A stretch of DNA of 64,000 bases. Source: Bdellovibrionales bacterium (lineage in GTDB: Bacteria; Bdellovibrionota; Bdellovibrionia; Bdellovibrionales; UBA1609). The stretch covers positions 1-64,000 of the forward strand of contig JAHBUX010000016.1 of NCBI GenBank assembly GCA_019637855.1, read 5' to 3'. Below are positions 35,632 to 44,417 of this stretch, in pieces. Position 1 is the stretch's first letter, and every line of letters starts with the position of its first letter. The notes below the pieces were generated by a model. The model was not told the origin of the DNA. It searched no databases and worked only from the letters and a program-made list of their open reading frames with translations. The position numbers and the translations under genes were made by a program.

Positions 35632-36643
35632 AAAGTAGCGCGCCTTTTCTTACGTCTTCGCGGGTAAAGATGCCGCGATCTAAGACCCAAGCGGTGACTA
35701 AAGACTCAGGGGTTACATCAAATGCAGGGTTCCAAACATCGGCGTGCGGTAGAGACCATTCGACTTGACCGAAGGCGCCACGCACACCGCGCACCTCGTA
35801 GGCGGAGCGCTCTTCCACGGGGATGTCGCGGCCGTAGGCACAGTTGACATCGACTGTGGTTTGAGGTGCTACCACGTAAAACGGCACGCTGTGAAACTTG
35901 CACAACACGGCCAAACTGTAGGTTCCAACCTTGTTGGCAAAATCTCCGTTACGCGCGATGCGATCCGCGCCGACCAATACGCGATCCACCTTCCCCTGCT
36001 GCATCAAAGCCGCCGCCATACTGTCGCAGATCAAAGTGAACGGAATGGAGTTTTTCTCGAGCTCCCACGCCGTGAGCCGACCGCCTTGCAGGAGCGGGCG
36101 CGTTTCGTCGACAAAAACGTGCACTTTCTTGCCGTCACGGGCCGCGTGAATGACAGCGCCAAGAGCGGTGCCAAGACCAGCCGTAGCCAAGCCTCCGGTG
36201 TTGCAATGAGTGAGAACTTGATCCCCGTCTTCAATGAGCTGCGCACCCCACGCGGCCATGCTGGCACACAGTTCAACATCTTCGCGGCAAATACTTTCCG
36301 CCTCAATGATCAGCCCTTGTGGGCCTTTTTTCTTTAGCGCCACTAAACAGCGATCCATGGCATTCATTAAATTGACGGCGGTAGGGCGCGCTTCGCGCAA
36401 AACGAACAAAGCCTTTTCGAGCTCATCGGAACTTGCACCCTGCTCAGCCAGGTGCGCCAGCTGCAGACTTGCGGCAACCCCGATCAGAGGGGCACCGCGC
36501 ACCTTGAGCTCACGAATGATTTGCACCATGCTTTCTGTCGACGGCGAGAGCAACCATACTTCTTGCTGAGGCAAGAGTGTTTGATCCAAGACCCACAGCC
36601 CTTTTTGATCAACCCGCAAAGCGGTGGAGGTGAAGTCGGTCAT
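35630..36643 (-). CDS. mtnA: S-methyl-5-thioribose-1-phosphate isomerase
   Basis: 337 residues. Family motifs are VRGAPLIGVAA, THCNTGGLATAGLGTALG, VFVDETRPLLQGGRLTAWEL (with the catalytic Asp) and VGADRIARNGDFANKVGTYS. It isomerises methylthioribose-1-phosphate (or 5-deoxyribose-1-phosphate) to the ribulose form. Its TAA stop is part of the palindrome. The 5-prime end overlaps the class II aldolase gene by 4 bases, giving an aldolase-mtnA-mtnP order in transcription. Confidence 0.95.
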   Translation of the reverse strand: MTDFTSTALRVDQKGLWVLDQTLLPQQEVWLLSPSTESMVQIIRELKVRGAPLIGVAASLQLAHLAEQGASSDELEKALFVLREARPTAVNLMNAMDRCLVALKKKGPQGLIIEAESICREDVELCASMAAWGAQLIEDGDQVLTHCNTGGLATAGLGTALGAVIHAARDGKKVHVFVDETRPLLQGGRLTAWELEKNSIPFTLICDSMAAALMQQGKVDRVLVGADRIARNGDFANKVGTYSLAVLCKFHSVPFYVVAPQTTVDVNCAYGRDIPVEERSAYEVRGVRGAFGQVEWSLPHADVWNPAFDVTPESLVTAWVLDRGIFTREDVRKGALL

Positions 36644-37290
36644 AACAATCCCTCTCCCATCTGTTCGCGCATTTTTCTTAGAGCGTTAACCTCTTCTCTG
36701 GGCAGCGCATGTGAACCGCCCAGCTGCTCAGCCAACCATAGGATCTGAGCCGAGTGCTCCAGGCGCTCCATCCCGTTCAACGCTTCTTCCAGACTCGTCC
36801 CCCAACAGACAGCTCCGTGACGGGACAGAATCAGAGCCCGGCATTCAGGAAGATAAGGCGCGAGTTCCCCACCCATCGCCTCACTACCCGGGCGTGCATA
36901 AGGGACGAAGGGAATGCGACCAGCGCCCAAAATGACTTCGCTCAAATGATCGTTAGGCAATTCTTTGAGCTGCGGACGGGCCAACGACCAAGCCACCGCA
37001 TGCGGCGGATGAGCATGCACCACAGCTCTAGCTTGCGGGCAGCGACGATAGATTTCGAGATGCATAAGACGTTCACCCGAAGGTTTGCCGGTGAGCACTT
37101 CACCGTTTAAAGCAGTGATGGCAATGTCCTCCGGCGTGATAAAGGCCTTTTGCCGACCGGAGGGCGTAAACAGGATACGCTCATCACTGAGCCGAAAGCT
37201 GACATTGCCGTCCGCGGCCGCCAACATATTGCGCGCGTAAAGGCGGCGACAAACGTCCACGATCTGATTGCGGATTTCGTTTTCCGTCAT
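36640..37290 (-). CDS. class II aldolase/adducin family protein (fuculose-aldolase/Ald2-like; MtnB alternative)
   Basis: 216 residues with the zinc-binding motif AVVHAHPPHAVAW (H-x-H), a third His in SRHGAVCWG, and NVSFR near the N-terminus. The central IPFVPYARPGSEAMGGEL resembles fuculose-phosphate aldolase and the Ald2 aldolase of the DHAP shunt more than MtnB dehydratase, which usually has a different IPI-NT segment. It is first in the mtn transcription unit. If it is Ald2, the product pair would be DHAP plus (methylthio)acetaldehyde; if MtnB, mtnC/mtnD/mtnE should exist elsewhere. Confidence 0.75.
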   Translation of the reverse strand: MTENEIRNQIVDVCRRLYARNMLAAADGNVSFRLSDERILFTPSGRQKAFITPEDIAITALNGEVLTGKPSGERLMHLEIYRRCPQARAVVHAHPPHAVAWSLARPQLKELPNDHLSEVILGAGRIPFVPYARPGSEAMGGELAPYLPECRALILSRHGAVCWGTSLEEALNGMERLEHSAQILWLAEQLGGSHALPREEVNALRKMREQMGEGLL

Positions 37291-37333
37291 TTACATTTCC
37301 TTCGAATTCGTTTCATGCCATATATAGGAGCAC

Positions 37334-38380
37334 ATGGACAGTAGAAATGTGGACATTCTCTTGATCCGAATGGACAAACTGGGCGATCTCGTCGTCAGTT
37401 TGCCGGTCGATGAGCATCCCGCATTGGCGGGTGCGCGCCTGCACTGGTTCATCAGCAAAGGCCTTAGTTTCATTACCGAACAGGCTGTTCCCAAGCGCCA
37501 GAGCACTGAGTTCAAACGTGGTTTTTCGCCCTTCGAGTTTCTGCGCATGGTGCGTTGGATTCAAAAACACAGTCCTCAAACTGCGGTGTTGCTACACAAC
37601 CCCTGGTGGGTGTCGGCGGCGGTTTGGTTTGCCGGAGTGCCTGAGCGCATCGGGCGCAAAAGCCAATGGCACAGCTACCTGTTTTTGAATGTGGGCATTC
37701 GGCAAAAACGCAGTCTGGCCGATCGGCACGAAAGCGATTTTAATTTCGATATTGTCGAGTGGGGCTTCAATCGCCTCGGCGTGCGCAGCACGTTTAATTT
37801 GTCTGGCTTGAAGCGCACCTTCTTACGACTGATGGCGCCCAATCCTTTTGGCACTGCCGAAGCGCGCGGCTTGAAAGAGCGCGGCTATTACATCGTGCAC
37901 CCGGGAATGGCCGGCTCAGCTCTGAATTGGCCAGCGGAGAACTTTGTAACCTTAATTGAGCGCTTGGCCGAGCGTAGGCCAGTGCTGATCACAGGCACCA
38001 AGATGGATCAGAAGTATCTGCGCGCCATCGAAAAAGTAAAAGGCCTGCCCAACGTACGCTGGGTGGTGGACGAATTGCGCGCCTCGGAACTTCTGGATCT
38101 ATTGTCGCAAGCTCGTGCGGTGATCGCACCAAGCACTGGTGTTTTACACCTCAGCGCTTCGCTAGGAACGCCGACATTGGGCATCTATTCTCCCCGCAAG
38201 GTGGAGCATCCGCGCCGGTGGGGCCCTAAGGGACTCTATGCCGAATATTTAGTTCCGCAGGTGGCTGATGCCGATAATTTTGCCGCCGATGTTATGCGAG
38301 AGATCACTCCCGAACATGTCTTGCAAAAGTTGAACGACCTGGAGAATCCGCGTGGATCTGAAGCTCACCCCAGCGTTTGA
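37334..38380 (+). CDS. family 9 glycosyltransferase (ADP-heptose:LPS heptosyltransferase-like)
   Basis: 348 residues. ILLIRMDKLGDLVVSLP at the N-terminus is the heptosyltransferase signature (I-R-x-D-x-x-GD). The C-terminal donor domain has YIVHPGMAGSALNWPAENFVTLIERL and VIAPSTGVLHLSASLGTP, matching the ADP-heptose binding regions of WaaC/WaaF. Which core position it glycosylates is unknown. It is divergent from the mtn operon with a 43-base gap and overlaps the Rsm22-like gene by 29 bases. An HldA kinase at 20383 makes its donor precursor. Confidence 0.85.
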   Translation: MDSRNVDILLIRMDKLGDLVVSLPVDEHPALAGARLHWFISKGLSFITEQAVPKRQSTEFKRGFSPFEFLRMVRWIQKHSPQTAVLLHNPWWVSAAVWFAGVPERIGRKSQWHSYLFLNVGIRQKRSLADRHESDFNFDIVEWGFNRLGVRSTFNLSGLKRTFLRLMAPNPFGTAEARGLKERGYYIVHPGMAGSALNWPAENFVTLIERLAERRPVLITGTKMDQKYLRAIEKVKGLPNVRWVVDELRASELLDLLSQARAVIAPSTGVLHLSASLGTPTLGIYSPRKVEHPRRWGPKGLYAEYLVPQVADADNFAADVMREITPEHVLQKLNDLENPRGSEAHPSV

Positions 38381-39371
38381 ACGCATGGTGCGCGGCGCTT
38401 CGCAAGCGTCTGCGGACGATGTGATGCAGCTGTCAGCCTTCTTTCACAGCAACCCGGGTGCCGCCACTCCGTGGATCAAAGCCTTCACTCTTCCCGCCTA
38501 TGTGAACTACTATCTGCCATTGAACTATGCGCGCTTGAGAGCGGTCTTCCGCGAAGTCGAACGCTTTTTACCAGCAGCGGCAGTCAGCGAAGTGTGGGAC
38601 TACGGCAGCGGGCCTGGCACCACACACTGGGTGCTGGAAGATGAAGAGTGGCTATCGCCGCGGCCATTTTTTTGTTTAGAAAAATCCAACGAAGCGGTGT
38701 CGATTCACAAACGGCTGATGGCGAGTCGAAAAGGCCGATGGCAACCCGAGTTCGAAGGTTTTCGCCGCCCTTCATCGGGGGCTTTGGCCGTGTTCTCCTA
38801 TTCGTTTTTAGAAATGCAGAAGAATCCGCCGAATCTAGGAGCCTTTGATCATTTATTGATCGTTGAGCCGAGCACCCGCGACTGCGGGCGCCAGCTGATG
38901 CAGTGGCGCGGGCGCTTAATGAGCGAAGGCTTTCATGTTTTAGCGCCATGCACGCATGAGCAGACTTGTCCCTTACTCGAACACTCAGAGCGCGACTGGT
39001 GTCATATGCGCGTTGGTTTCGAAGCACCTGAATGGTGGCTGCTATTGGAAGACGAGTTGCCGATGAAGAATCGCACCCTCACCTATTCATACCTGCTGTT
39101 GAGCCGCAAAGTTCAGGACGACAAGTGGCGCAGCTTTTATCCGTTGACGCCAACACCGGCACGCGTGACAGGCGATACTTTAGAAGAACGCGGCAAGACC
39201 CGACAGATGGTGTGCCGCGGCCCCGAACGCGAGTTTGTGTCCTGGTTGCACCGAGAGGGCCCGCCCCCGTTTATCCCGCATGGAGCTCTATTGAAGGGCT
39301 TAGAGGGCTGCGACGTTAAAGGTGCAGAGCTGAGGGTGAATCCGTCGACCCACCTTCAGTGGGTCGAATAG
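38352..39371 (+). CDS. Rsm22/METTL17-like ribosome-associated methyltransferase-fold protein
   Basis: 339 residues, GTG start. The N-terminal segment NYYLPLNYARLRAVFREVER, the SAM-fold DYGSGPGTTHW, and the Cys cluster APCTHEQTCPLL followed by DWCHM match the bacterial homologues of mitochondrial Rsm22/METTL17. NRTLTYSYLLLSRK near the C-terminus is also family-typical. The mitochondrial protein carries an iron-sulfur cluster and acts in small-subunit assembly; transferring that role to bacteria is inference. The gene begins inside the heptosyltransferase 3-prime end. Confidence 0.75.
   Translation: MDLKLTPAFERMVRGASQASADDVMQLSAFFHSNPGAATPWIKAFTLPAYVNYYLPLNYARLRAVFREVERFLPAAAVSEVWDYGSGPGTTHWVLEDEEWLSPRPFFCLEKSNEAVSIHKRLMASRKGRWQPEFEGFRRPSSGALAVFSYSFLEMQKNPPNLGAFDHLLIVEPSTRDCGRQLMQWRGRLMSEGFHVLAPCTHEQTCPLLEHSERDWCHMRVGFEAPEWWLLLEDELPMKNRTLTYSYLLLSRKVQDDKWRSFYPLTPTPARVTGDTLEERGKTRQMVCRGPEREFVSWLHREGPPPFIPHGALLKGLEGCDVKGAELRVNPSTHLQWVE
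39346..39366. other. hairpin at the end of the Rsm22-like gene
   Basis: CGACCCAC (39346-39353) pairs with GTGGGTCG (39359-39366) across a 5-base loop just before the stop codon at 39369. There is no following T-run, only an A-rich stretch about 20 bases on. It may protect the mRNA end or be chance. Confidence 0.3.
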
Positions 39372-39438
39372 CGGATGACTTGAGAGCAAAAAAATTAATT
39401 ATTCTCAAACCTGGTCTTCCGATTCCCAAGGAGCCTCA

Positions 39439-39864
39439 ATGAAAATGTTAATCTTATTGTTCACGGCCGCATTGATCTCCATTACGACCTCCTTTGCCAC
39501 CGAGCAATTCTTCGGTGCAAAGTTTCTCGACACGCCCACAGCAATAAAAAAATGGGGCTCTCTCCCTTTCAACGCGAAGAAGTTCAAAGCGGCCGCCGAG
39601 AAAGAACGTGGTGCGATGGCCGTCGGCGCAATCACCTCTGGCGCTCTGAAGGGTCAGGACATGCTGAAGGTTCGCGAGCAGATGGGCGATCCGAACAGCT
39701 ACTTCTTTAGCGATACGCTCTACGCCTACATGATCTCAGAAAGTCAAAAGACCGGCCAGGAAACTTGGCACCTGGTACTTATCCCCGATGCCGATCTAAA
39801 AAAGGTCGCCGATGTTAAAATTCACAAGAAGTGCTGTTACAAAACGCCCGACTGGGCCAAGTAA
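39439..39864 (+). CDS. small secreted protein of unknown function
   Basis: 141 residues. The N-terminus MKMLILLFTAALISITTSFA is a signal peptide. The mature protein has an outer-membrane-lipoprotein-SmpA/BamE-like feel (MLKVREQMGDPNSYFFSDTLYAYMI: a G-x-P turn followed by strands), but the family is not certain. Two adjacent Cys (KKCCYK) lie near the C-terminus. It ends 1 base before the convergent lipoprotein gene. AAGGAG upstream of the ATG gives a good start. Confidence 0.65.
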   Translation: MKMLILLFTAALISITTSFATEQFFGAKFLDTPTAIKKWGSLPFNAKKFKAAAEKERGAMAVGAITSGALKGQDMLKVREQMGDPNSYFFSDTLYAYMISESQKTGQETWHLVLIPDADLKKVADVKIHKKCCYKTPDWAK

Positions 39865-39865
39865 G

Positions 39866-40597
39866 CTAATACTCACGGCACTCGCTGAACTTGAGCTGGG
39901 AATGTTGAATCGGACGCTCTTCGCCGACCGCAATCCACAGGGACCGTGGAAGGCGACGACTGTCGATGCGATTTGAATCCCACACAAAATCATCGAGGAC
40001 GATTTGCAGTCCGGTTGTGGTCCTTTGCTCCAAGCGGGTGGGTAACCACTCGCCGTCCGTTTGTGCGTAACTTGCCAACATCGTACCGCGACCCTTGGTA
40101 CGGGTTTCGACGTCAAAGGCGACCGGATCTAAGGTCAGTCCAAGATCCTTGCCCTCGGCGATCGCCAAATGCACCTTGCCATCCTTGTCACTCAAGCGCT
40201 CCGGCGCGTAAGGGAACTCATCAAACGGAGAGTTCACCCAATGCGTTTGCAATAGGACGCAAAGAGCGGTGTCGAGGAAGCCTTTGTAATTCGACGTCAG
40301 CGCTGAGCGATCCAGGGCCGTGACCTCACACGTGGACTCACGCGCTTTCCACGTGAACGCCACATCTTGATTTGCGCGCGCGCTCTCTTCCGGAAACATC
40401 TGCTGATAGCGGGCCCGGGCCGGCTCAGTCAGCTGCGCTTCGACCCGACACCAGGTGGCTTTGTAAGAAGAGAGTGGCTTTAACTTTTGCACACGATCGG
40501 CGAGCACACTCACCCGCCGCTGATGAGCGGTTTGGCAGCCGACGAAAACCACGGTGAATAGTGTTGCGGCAAAAAGCATTGCCGCGCCATACTCCAT
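39866..40597 (-). CDS. lipoprotein of unknown function
   Basis: 243 residues from the ATG at 40597, chosen because it lies outside the radical SAM gene and places a lipobox (VFVGC) at the end of the first hydrophobic segment; the in-frame ATG at 40579 would also work. The mature part has four further Cys and strands such as VHLAIAEGKDLGLTLDPVAFDVE that suggest a beta-rich fold. It resembles no family recognised here. It is convergent with the small secreted protein gene. Confidence 0.6.
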   Translation of the reverse strand: MEYGAAMLFAATLFTVVFVGCQTAHQRRVSVLADRVQKLKPLSSYKATWCRVEAQLTEPARARYQQMFPEESARANQDVAFTWKARESTCEVTALDRSALTSNYKGFLDTALCVLLQTHWVNSPFDEFPYAPERLSDKDGKVHLAIAEGKDLGLTLDPVAFDVETRTKGRGTMLASYAQTDGEWLPTRLEQRTTTGLQIVLDDFVWDSNRIDSRRLPRSLWIAVGEERPIQHSQLKFSECREY

Positions 40598-40613
40598 GCG
40601 ACTGGGTATGGCC

Positions 40614-41558
40614 CTAGGCACGAGCGCCCACCAACTGCCCTTGGAACGCCCCACGAGTCTTCATAAACTCGATCTGCTTTTGATAGGTTTCCATTTTGTA
40701 AGTGGACCAAGCCGGTGCCACCAGCTCATCCCAACGCGAAGACAGCGCCGACAAACGGTGGACCGCGATATCTTCGCGCAGATGCTGAAGGAACAAAGTG
40801 CAGCGACGGAAGTATTCCTCTTGCTCGACCGGGACAAACTCACCGCGCGCGTACTCTTCGGCCAGCGGTGTGTCTTTCAAAACGTGCATATGATGTAGTT
40901 TTACATTTTGCAGGGGCAAATCGTTGATGCGCAAAGCGGTCTCTATGATCATTTGGTCGGTTTCACCGGGGCAGCCAAAGATCAAATGAATGCCTAAGTT
41001 TACCTTTGGACATTTCGCAGAAATTTGCTGAATGGCCCTTAACGACTGCTCGGCCGTGTGCCCTCGACGCATCCATTTCAAGATGTCGTTGTCGAAGGAC
41101 TGCACTCCAAACTCAACTGCCATAAAGCCACGCTCGGCCATCTCATTGCAGGTTTCGATAAAGGATTGCGAAATGCAATCCGGTCGTGTCCCCACCACAA
41201 TCCCCACCACATCAGGGTAAGACAGCGCAAGTTCGAACTGCTCGCGCAGTTTGCTCACGCGAGCAAAAGTGGTGGTGTAGGCCTGGAAATACACCAGAAA
41301 TTTATCCGCCCCGCGCTTACGGCGCAAAACCTCGCGCACCTCTTCGATCTGCTGGCTCAAGGGCTTTTCTAAATTCTGCTTGTAGGCCGCCGAACCCCAT
41401 TGGTCGCAGAAGTTGCACGTCTGCATGCCTTTTAAACCTTCGCGGTTCGGGCAGGTCTCGGCGACTGACACCGAGATCTTGTAAACCTTGGTGTTAAAGG
41501 TGTCGCGGTAAAAGCGGCTGATCGGATTGTAGGGCAAAGCCTCATTGGCCATAGACAC
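40614..41558 (-). CDS. radical SAM protein, YhcC-like (TIGR01212 family)
   Basis: 314 residues. The N-terminal NTKVYKISVSVAETCPNREG and GMQTCNFCDQWG give the three cluster Cys in the spacing typical of the YhcC family, and GTRPDCI, VEFGVQSF and GIHLIFGCPGET follow in the expected order. The reaction of this family is not established; Elp3-like chemistry has been suggested from similarity. It is upstream of the lipoprotein gene on the same strand and divergent from the MnmC-like gene. Confidence 0.85.
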   Translation of the reverse strand: MSMANEALPYNPISRFYRDTFNTKVYKISVSVAETCPNREGLKGMQTCNFCDQWGSAAYKQNLEKPLSQQIEEVREVLRRKRGADKFLVYFQAYTTTFARVSKLREQFELALSYPDVVGIVVGTRPDCISQSFIETCNEMAERGFMAVEFGVQSFDNDILKWMRRGHTAEQSLRAIQQISAKCPKVNLGIHLIFGCPGETDQMIIETALRINDLPLQNVKLHHMHVLKDTPLAEEYARGEFVPVEQEEYFRRCTLFLQHLREDIAVHRLSALSSRWDELVAPAWSTYKMETYQKQIEFMKTRGAFQGQLVGARA

Positions 41559-41594
41559 ATCGATTAAAATGATCTAAGCGGTTTGACAATCAAT

Positions 41595-42341
41595 ATGCAG
41601 AGTCTACCGGCCAATATCCGCTTTTTTACCACCGCCGACGGCAGCCCTACCCTGGCTTTCGCTCGTGAGGATGGTTACGTCGAAAAGATGCACCACTCAG
41701 GCGGGGCGCTTTCCGAAAGCCTGTATATTTATCAACAAGCCTTGGCCCTCATGCTGGCGGAAAAGCGGGCTCCGCGAGTGCTGTCGCTCGGCTTGGGCTT
41801 AGGCTACAACGAGTTGATCAGCCTCGCCGAATTCGAGCGCTCGCAGATCAAGGATTTCAAAATCTACAGCTTCGAAGCTTTGCCGGTTTTGCGGGACGCG
41901 TTTCGAGCTTGGGCCGCCAGCACCACCCACTTGCCAGATGAGCTAGGCGCAGTGACCGCAGTGGTGGCACAAGCGGCCGCGCAGGTGTCGCGCGCGATGA
42001 GCGTTGATCTTTCGCGCCTGCGCGAACTCACGGCAGCTGCGCTCAATGATCATCGACTCGAGCTGCGCGGCGCTTTTCCCGATGACCTCGCCGGCGTTGA
42101 TAAAATAAATACAGTTTACTATGACGCTTATTCCAAGAAGATGGACGCTGGCCTTTGGTTGGAGGAAGTCATCATCAGCCGCATGGGCCCTAGCCTCGAC
42201 GAGTGTTGCGTCCTGGCCACCTACGCCGCGACCGGCGCTCTAAACCGGGCGGTCAAAGCTCTTGGCTTTCGTCTGTTTCCGAAGGCCGGCTTTCAAGGAA
42301 AGCGGCAAAGTACTCTAGCGCTCAAAGGTATCTTGAACTAA
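41595..42341 (+). CDS. MnmC methyltransferase-domain-like protein (Methyltransf_30)
   Basis: 248 residues from ATG 41595 (TTG 41583 would add four residues). VLSLGLGLGYNELIS is the SAM motif I of the MnmC/Methyltransf_30 family, VYYDAYSKKMDAGLW corresponds to its conserved D-F-P/D-A-F segment, and LATYAATGALNRAVKALGF with GFQGKRQSTLALKG forms the expected C-terminal end. MnmC methylates aminomethyl-uridine at tRNA position 34; here only the methyltransferase part is present, without the FAD-dependent oxidase domain. tRNA as substrate is inferred. Confidence 0.75.
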   Translation: MQSLPANIRFFTTADGSPTLAFAREDGYVEKMHHSGGALSESLYIYQQALALMLAEKRAPRVLSLGLGLGYNELISLAEFERSQIKDFKIYSFEALPVLRDAFRAWAASTTHLPDELGAVTAVVAQAAAQVSRAMSVDLSRLRELTAAALNDHRLELRGAFPDDLAGVDKINTVYYDAYSKKMDAGLWLEEVIISRMGPSLDECCVLATYAATGALNRAVKALGFRLFPKAGFQGKRQSTLALKGILN

Positions 42342-42357
42342 ACGCCGATAATATAGA

Positions 42358-43035
42358 ATGGTCGTTCTGCAAATCGCATTCGTGATGGTGAACCTGGCGG
42401 TTCCCTATTGGCTGTGGAGCAAAAAATCTCCAACAGTGCTGCCTGCTGTCGAACGCGAAGCCGTGGGACGCGCCATCTTTCGAGTGATTGCAGCGTCAGG
42501 AGGATTCCCTCCCTGCGACACAGACGATCTTGTCGAAGACATCCAAGAGCTTTGTGACCAATCACGGCTCAAATACAGCGATAAAACGACCATTGCTTTT
42601 GAGCGCGCCGGCACCAACGTGGTGTTCTCCTGCGAAGTGCGCAAGAACGAAGTCAAAGTGAAGTGGACACCGGAAAACGTGGGCCAACCCGATATGGACT
42701 GCCATGCCAATAGCGATGAGCAGATTGACTACGCTCCCAGCTTTTCCTTCAACCTAAAGGGCAAGATTAGGACCATTGGCTATTCCACTCCCGCCGGCAA
42801 GCGAGCGACTACAGAGGTGAAGAGTTGCCGCCGCAAACTGGCCAGCGCAAAAGCCATGGGCGATCGGATTCCTGCGAGCGAAGATGAGTTCCTTTCGCAG
42901 TTGGTGCATCTACCGAACGACCCGCCGGATGTGCTGACTAAAAACAAAGTGTGTTTCTTGTTTGATCCCGCGGAAGACTGGGATCCTTTCCGCGACAAAT
43001 ACGACGATGAGAATATGGAAGCGAGTGCGGACTAG
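42358..43035 (+). CDS. membrane-anchored hypothetical protein
   Basis: 225 residues, ATG start 17 bases after the MnmC-like stop. One N-terminal transmembrane or signal-anchor helix (VLQIAFVMVNLAVPYWLW) precedes an extracytoplasmic region with five or six Cys (FPPCDTDD, QELCDQS, FSCEV, DCHA, SCRR, KVCF), likely disulfide-bonded. No family recognised. It overlaps the convergent REC-Hpt gene by 4 bases. Confidence 0.6.
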   Translation: MVVLQIAFVMVNLAVPYWLWSKKSPTVLPAVEREAVGRAIFRVIAASGGFPPCDTDDLVEDIQELCDQSRLKYSDKTTIAFERAGTNVVFSCEVRKNEVKVKWTPENVGQPDMDCHANSDEQIDYAPSFSFNLKGKIRTIGYSTPAGKRATTEVKSCRRKLASAKAMGDRIPASEDEFLSQLVHLPNDPPDVLTKNKVCFLFDPAEDWDPFRDKYDDENMEASAD

Positions 43036-43802
43036 ACCGCCAAGTCTTGAAAGATCTCGGTCAAGTAATGCTTCAGCCAGTAGATAGAGCGCTCAAGCAG
43101 CTTTTCCAGATCGGCACCGTTACGAATAGGCGCTTCGGGCTTGGCTTCTATGGCTCGCATCTCTTCTGAGATGCGCACCAATCCCAAGTTGATCGAAGTG
43201 CCGGCCATGCGATGCGAGACGGAGCGCACTTCGGCGTAGTGCTGGCTCATGCCGTGACGTAAGAGATGTTGAAGTTCAATACGGGCGTGCGTCTCAAACT
43301 CCTCTACGATATGCAGAAGATCGGCGCGCTCAAGGGCAACAGCCAATTCACGCACGACGCCGATATTCAGAAGATCGGGATCGGGCTGCAGCTCCTCAAG
43401 CTTGGGGAATTTGCGGCGAGCGATGGACAGGTGACCATACTCCATAGCTAAGCGAATGGTTTGGTTGAGGCGGTCCACAAACACAGGTTTTTGAAAGAAG
43501 TCGAAGGCTCCGAACTCCCAGGCCTCGCGTATCACTCTGAGATTCGAATAAGCTGTGACCAGAATATAGGGCAGACGAGGATAGTCGGCTTTCAGGCGCT
43601 TTAAGAGCTCCAGACCATCGATATTGGGCATGTCGTAGTCGGCGATCACCAAGTCCACCGGATGGGCGGCAAGGGCTTCGAGCGCCTGTTGGCCGTCTTG
43701 GGCCAAAAGTACATTGTAATGTAACTTTTCAACCAGTTTGGAAATTAGGGCGAGAGACACTTGGTCGTCGTCAACGATGAGAATCGTCTGCTTGTTTTCC
43801 AT
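43032..43802 (-). CDS. response regulator receiver fused to a C-terminal Hpt domain
   Basis: 256 residues from the ATG at 43802. The receiver (residues about 4-120) has the acidic pair in IVDDDQ, phosphoacceptor Asp in LVIADYDMP, conserved Thr in LVTAYS and Lys in FQKPV. The C-terminal helical region contains SVSHRMAGTSINLGL, matching the phosphorylatable His motif of Hpt domains (H-R-x-x-G). It probably serves as a phosphorelay intermediate, receiving phosphate on Asp and passing it through His, or as a phosphate sink. No cognate kinase is adjacent. Confidence 0.85.
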   Translation of the reverse strand: MENKQTILIVDDDQVSLALISKLVEKLHYNVLLAQDGQQALEALAAHPVDLVIADYDMPNIDGLELLKRLKADYPRLPYILVTAYSNLRVIREAWEFGAFDFFQKPVFVDRLNQTIRLAMEYGHLSIARRKFPKLEELQPDPDLLNIGVVRELAVALERADLLHIVEEFETHARIELQHLLRHGMSQHYAEVRSVSHRMAGTSINLGLVRISEEMRAIEAKPEAPIRNGADLEKLLERSIYWLKHYLTEIFQDLAV

Positions 43803-43883
43803 GGGTAATCTATCGACATTTGGACCCGACCTCTTTATGGTTTTTTGCTGGACCATTTAGGGACGACAGGGCAGAACAGGGGC

Positions 43884-44417
43884 ATGCTGTTCAGATTTCT
43901 GTTTTGTCTCACCACGACATGGTGGAGTGCCCCCGCTGTGGGTGCCACCGTCGCATTCTTGGAATTGCATTGGCAGGATGGCCAGCGAGTTCAGTTGGAA
44001 CCGGGGGGCCGTTTCGCTCATGTGGCCATCAAGGTCGGCCGCAAATGGTTGCATGCACACACCGAGCGCGGCGTGGATATCGTCCGCAACATCACTCACT
44101 ATGGTAACAATGTTGTTTATCTGGAAAACGACCAGTACGAGAGTCCTACGCAATGGAGCGTTCAGACCTGGATGGGCAAACCCTTTGACACCGCCTACCG
44201 CTGGGGAGTGGTCAACGCCACGTACTGCACGCGGCTGGTGGCTGAACTTCTGCATATCCCGCCCCGACCGATGCAGTTCCGCTCGGAAGTGTGGGACCGC
44301 ATGAGTTCCGCTCCGCGGGGTGAGTTGGGACTCTCTCCTGACGAGCTCTATGAAGAACTAATCAAACGCGGCTTCAAGCCGGTAAAAACCTGTGCGAGGG
44401 CGTTGATCGATGGATAG
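43884..44417 (+). CDS. secreted YiiX/YaeF-like NlpC/P60-superfamily cysteine hydrolase
   Basis: 177 residues with a signal peptide (MLFRFLFCLTTTWWSAPAVGA). The permuted NlpC/P60 order is seen: GGRFAHVAIKV carries the catalytic His first, and NATYCTRLVAELL the nucleophile Cys later. This is the arrangement of YiiX/YaeF-type proteins, which cleave amide or lipid-ester bonds in the envelope. The start was set at 43884 to give the signal peptide. It ends overlapping the HAD gene by 8 bases. Confidence 0.7.
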   Translation: MLFRFLFCLTTTWWSAPAVGATVAFLELHWQDGQRVQLEPGGRFAHVAIKVGRKWLHAHTERGVDIVRNITHYGNNVVYLENDQYESPTQWSVQTWMGKPFDTAYRWGVVNATYCTRLVAELLHIPPRPMQFRSEVWDRMSSAPRGELGLSPDELYEELIKRGFKPVKTCARALIDG

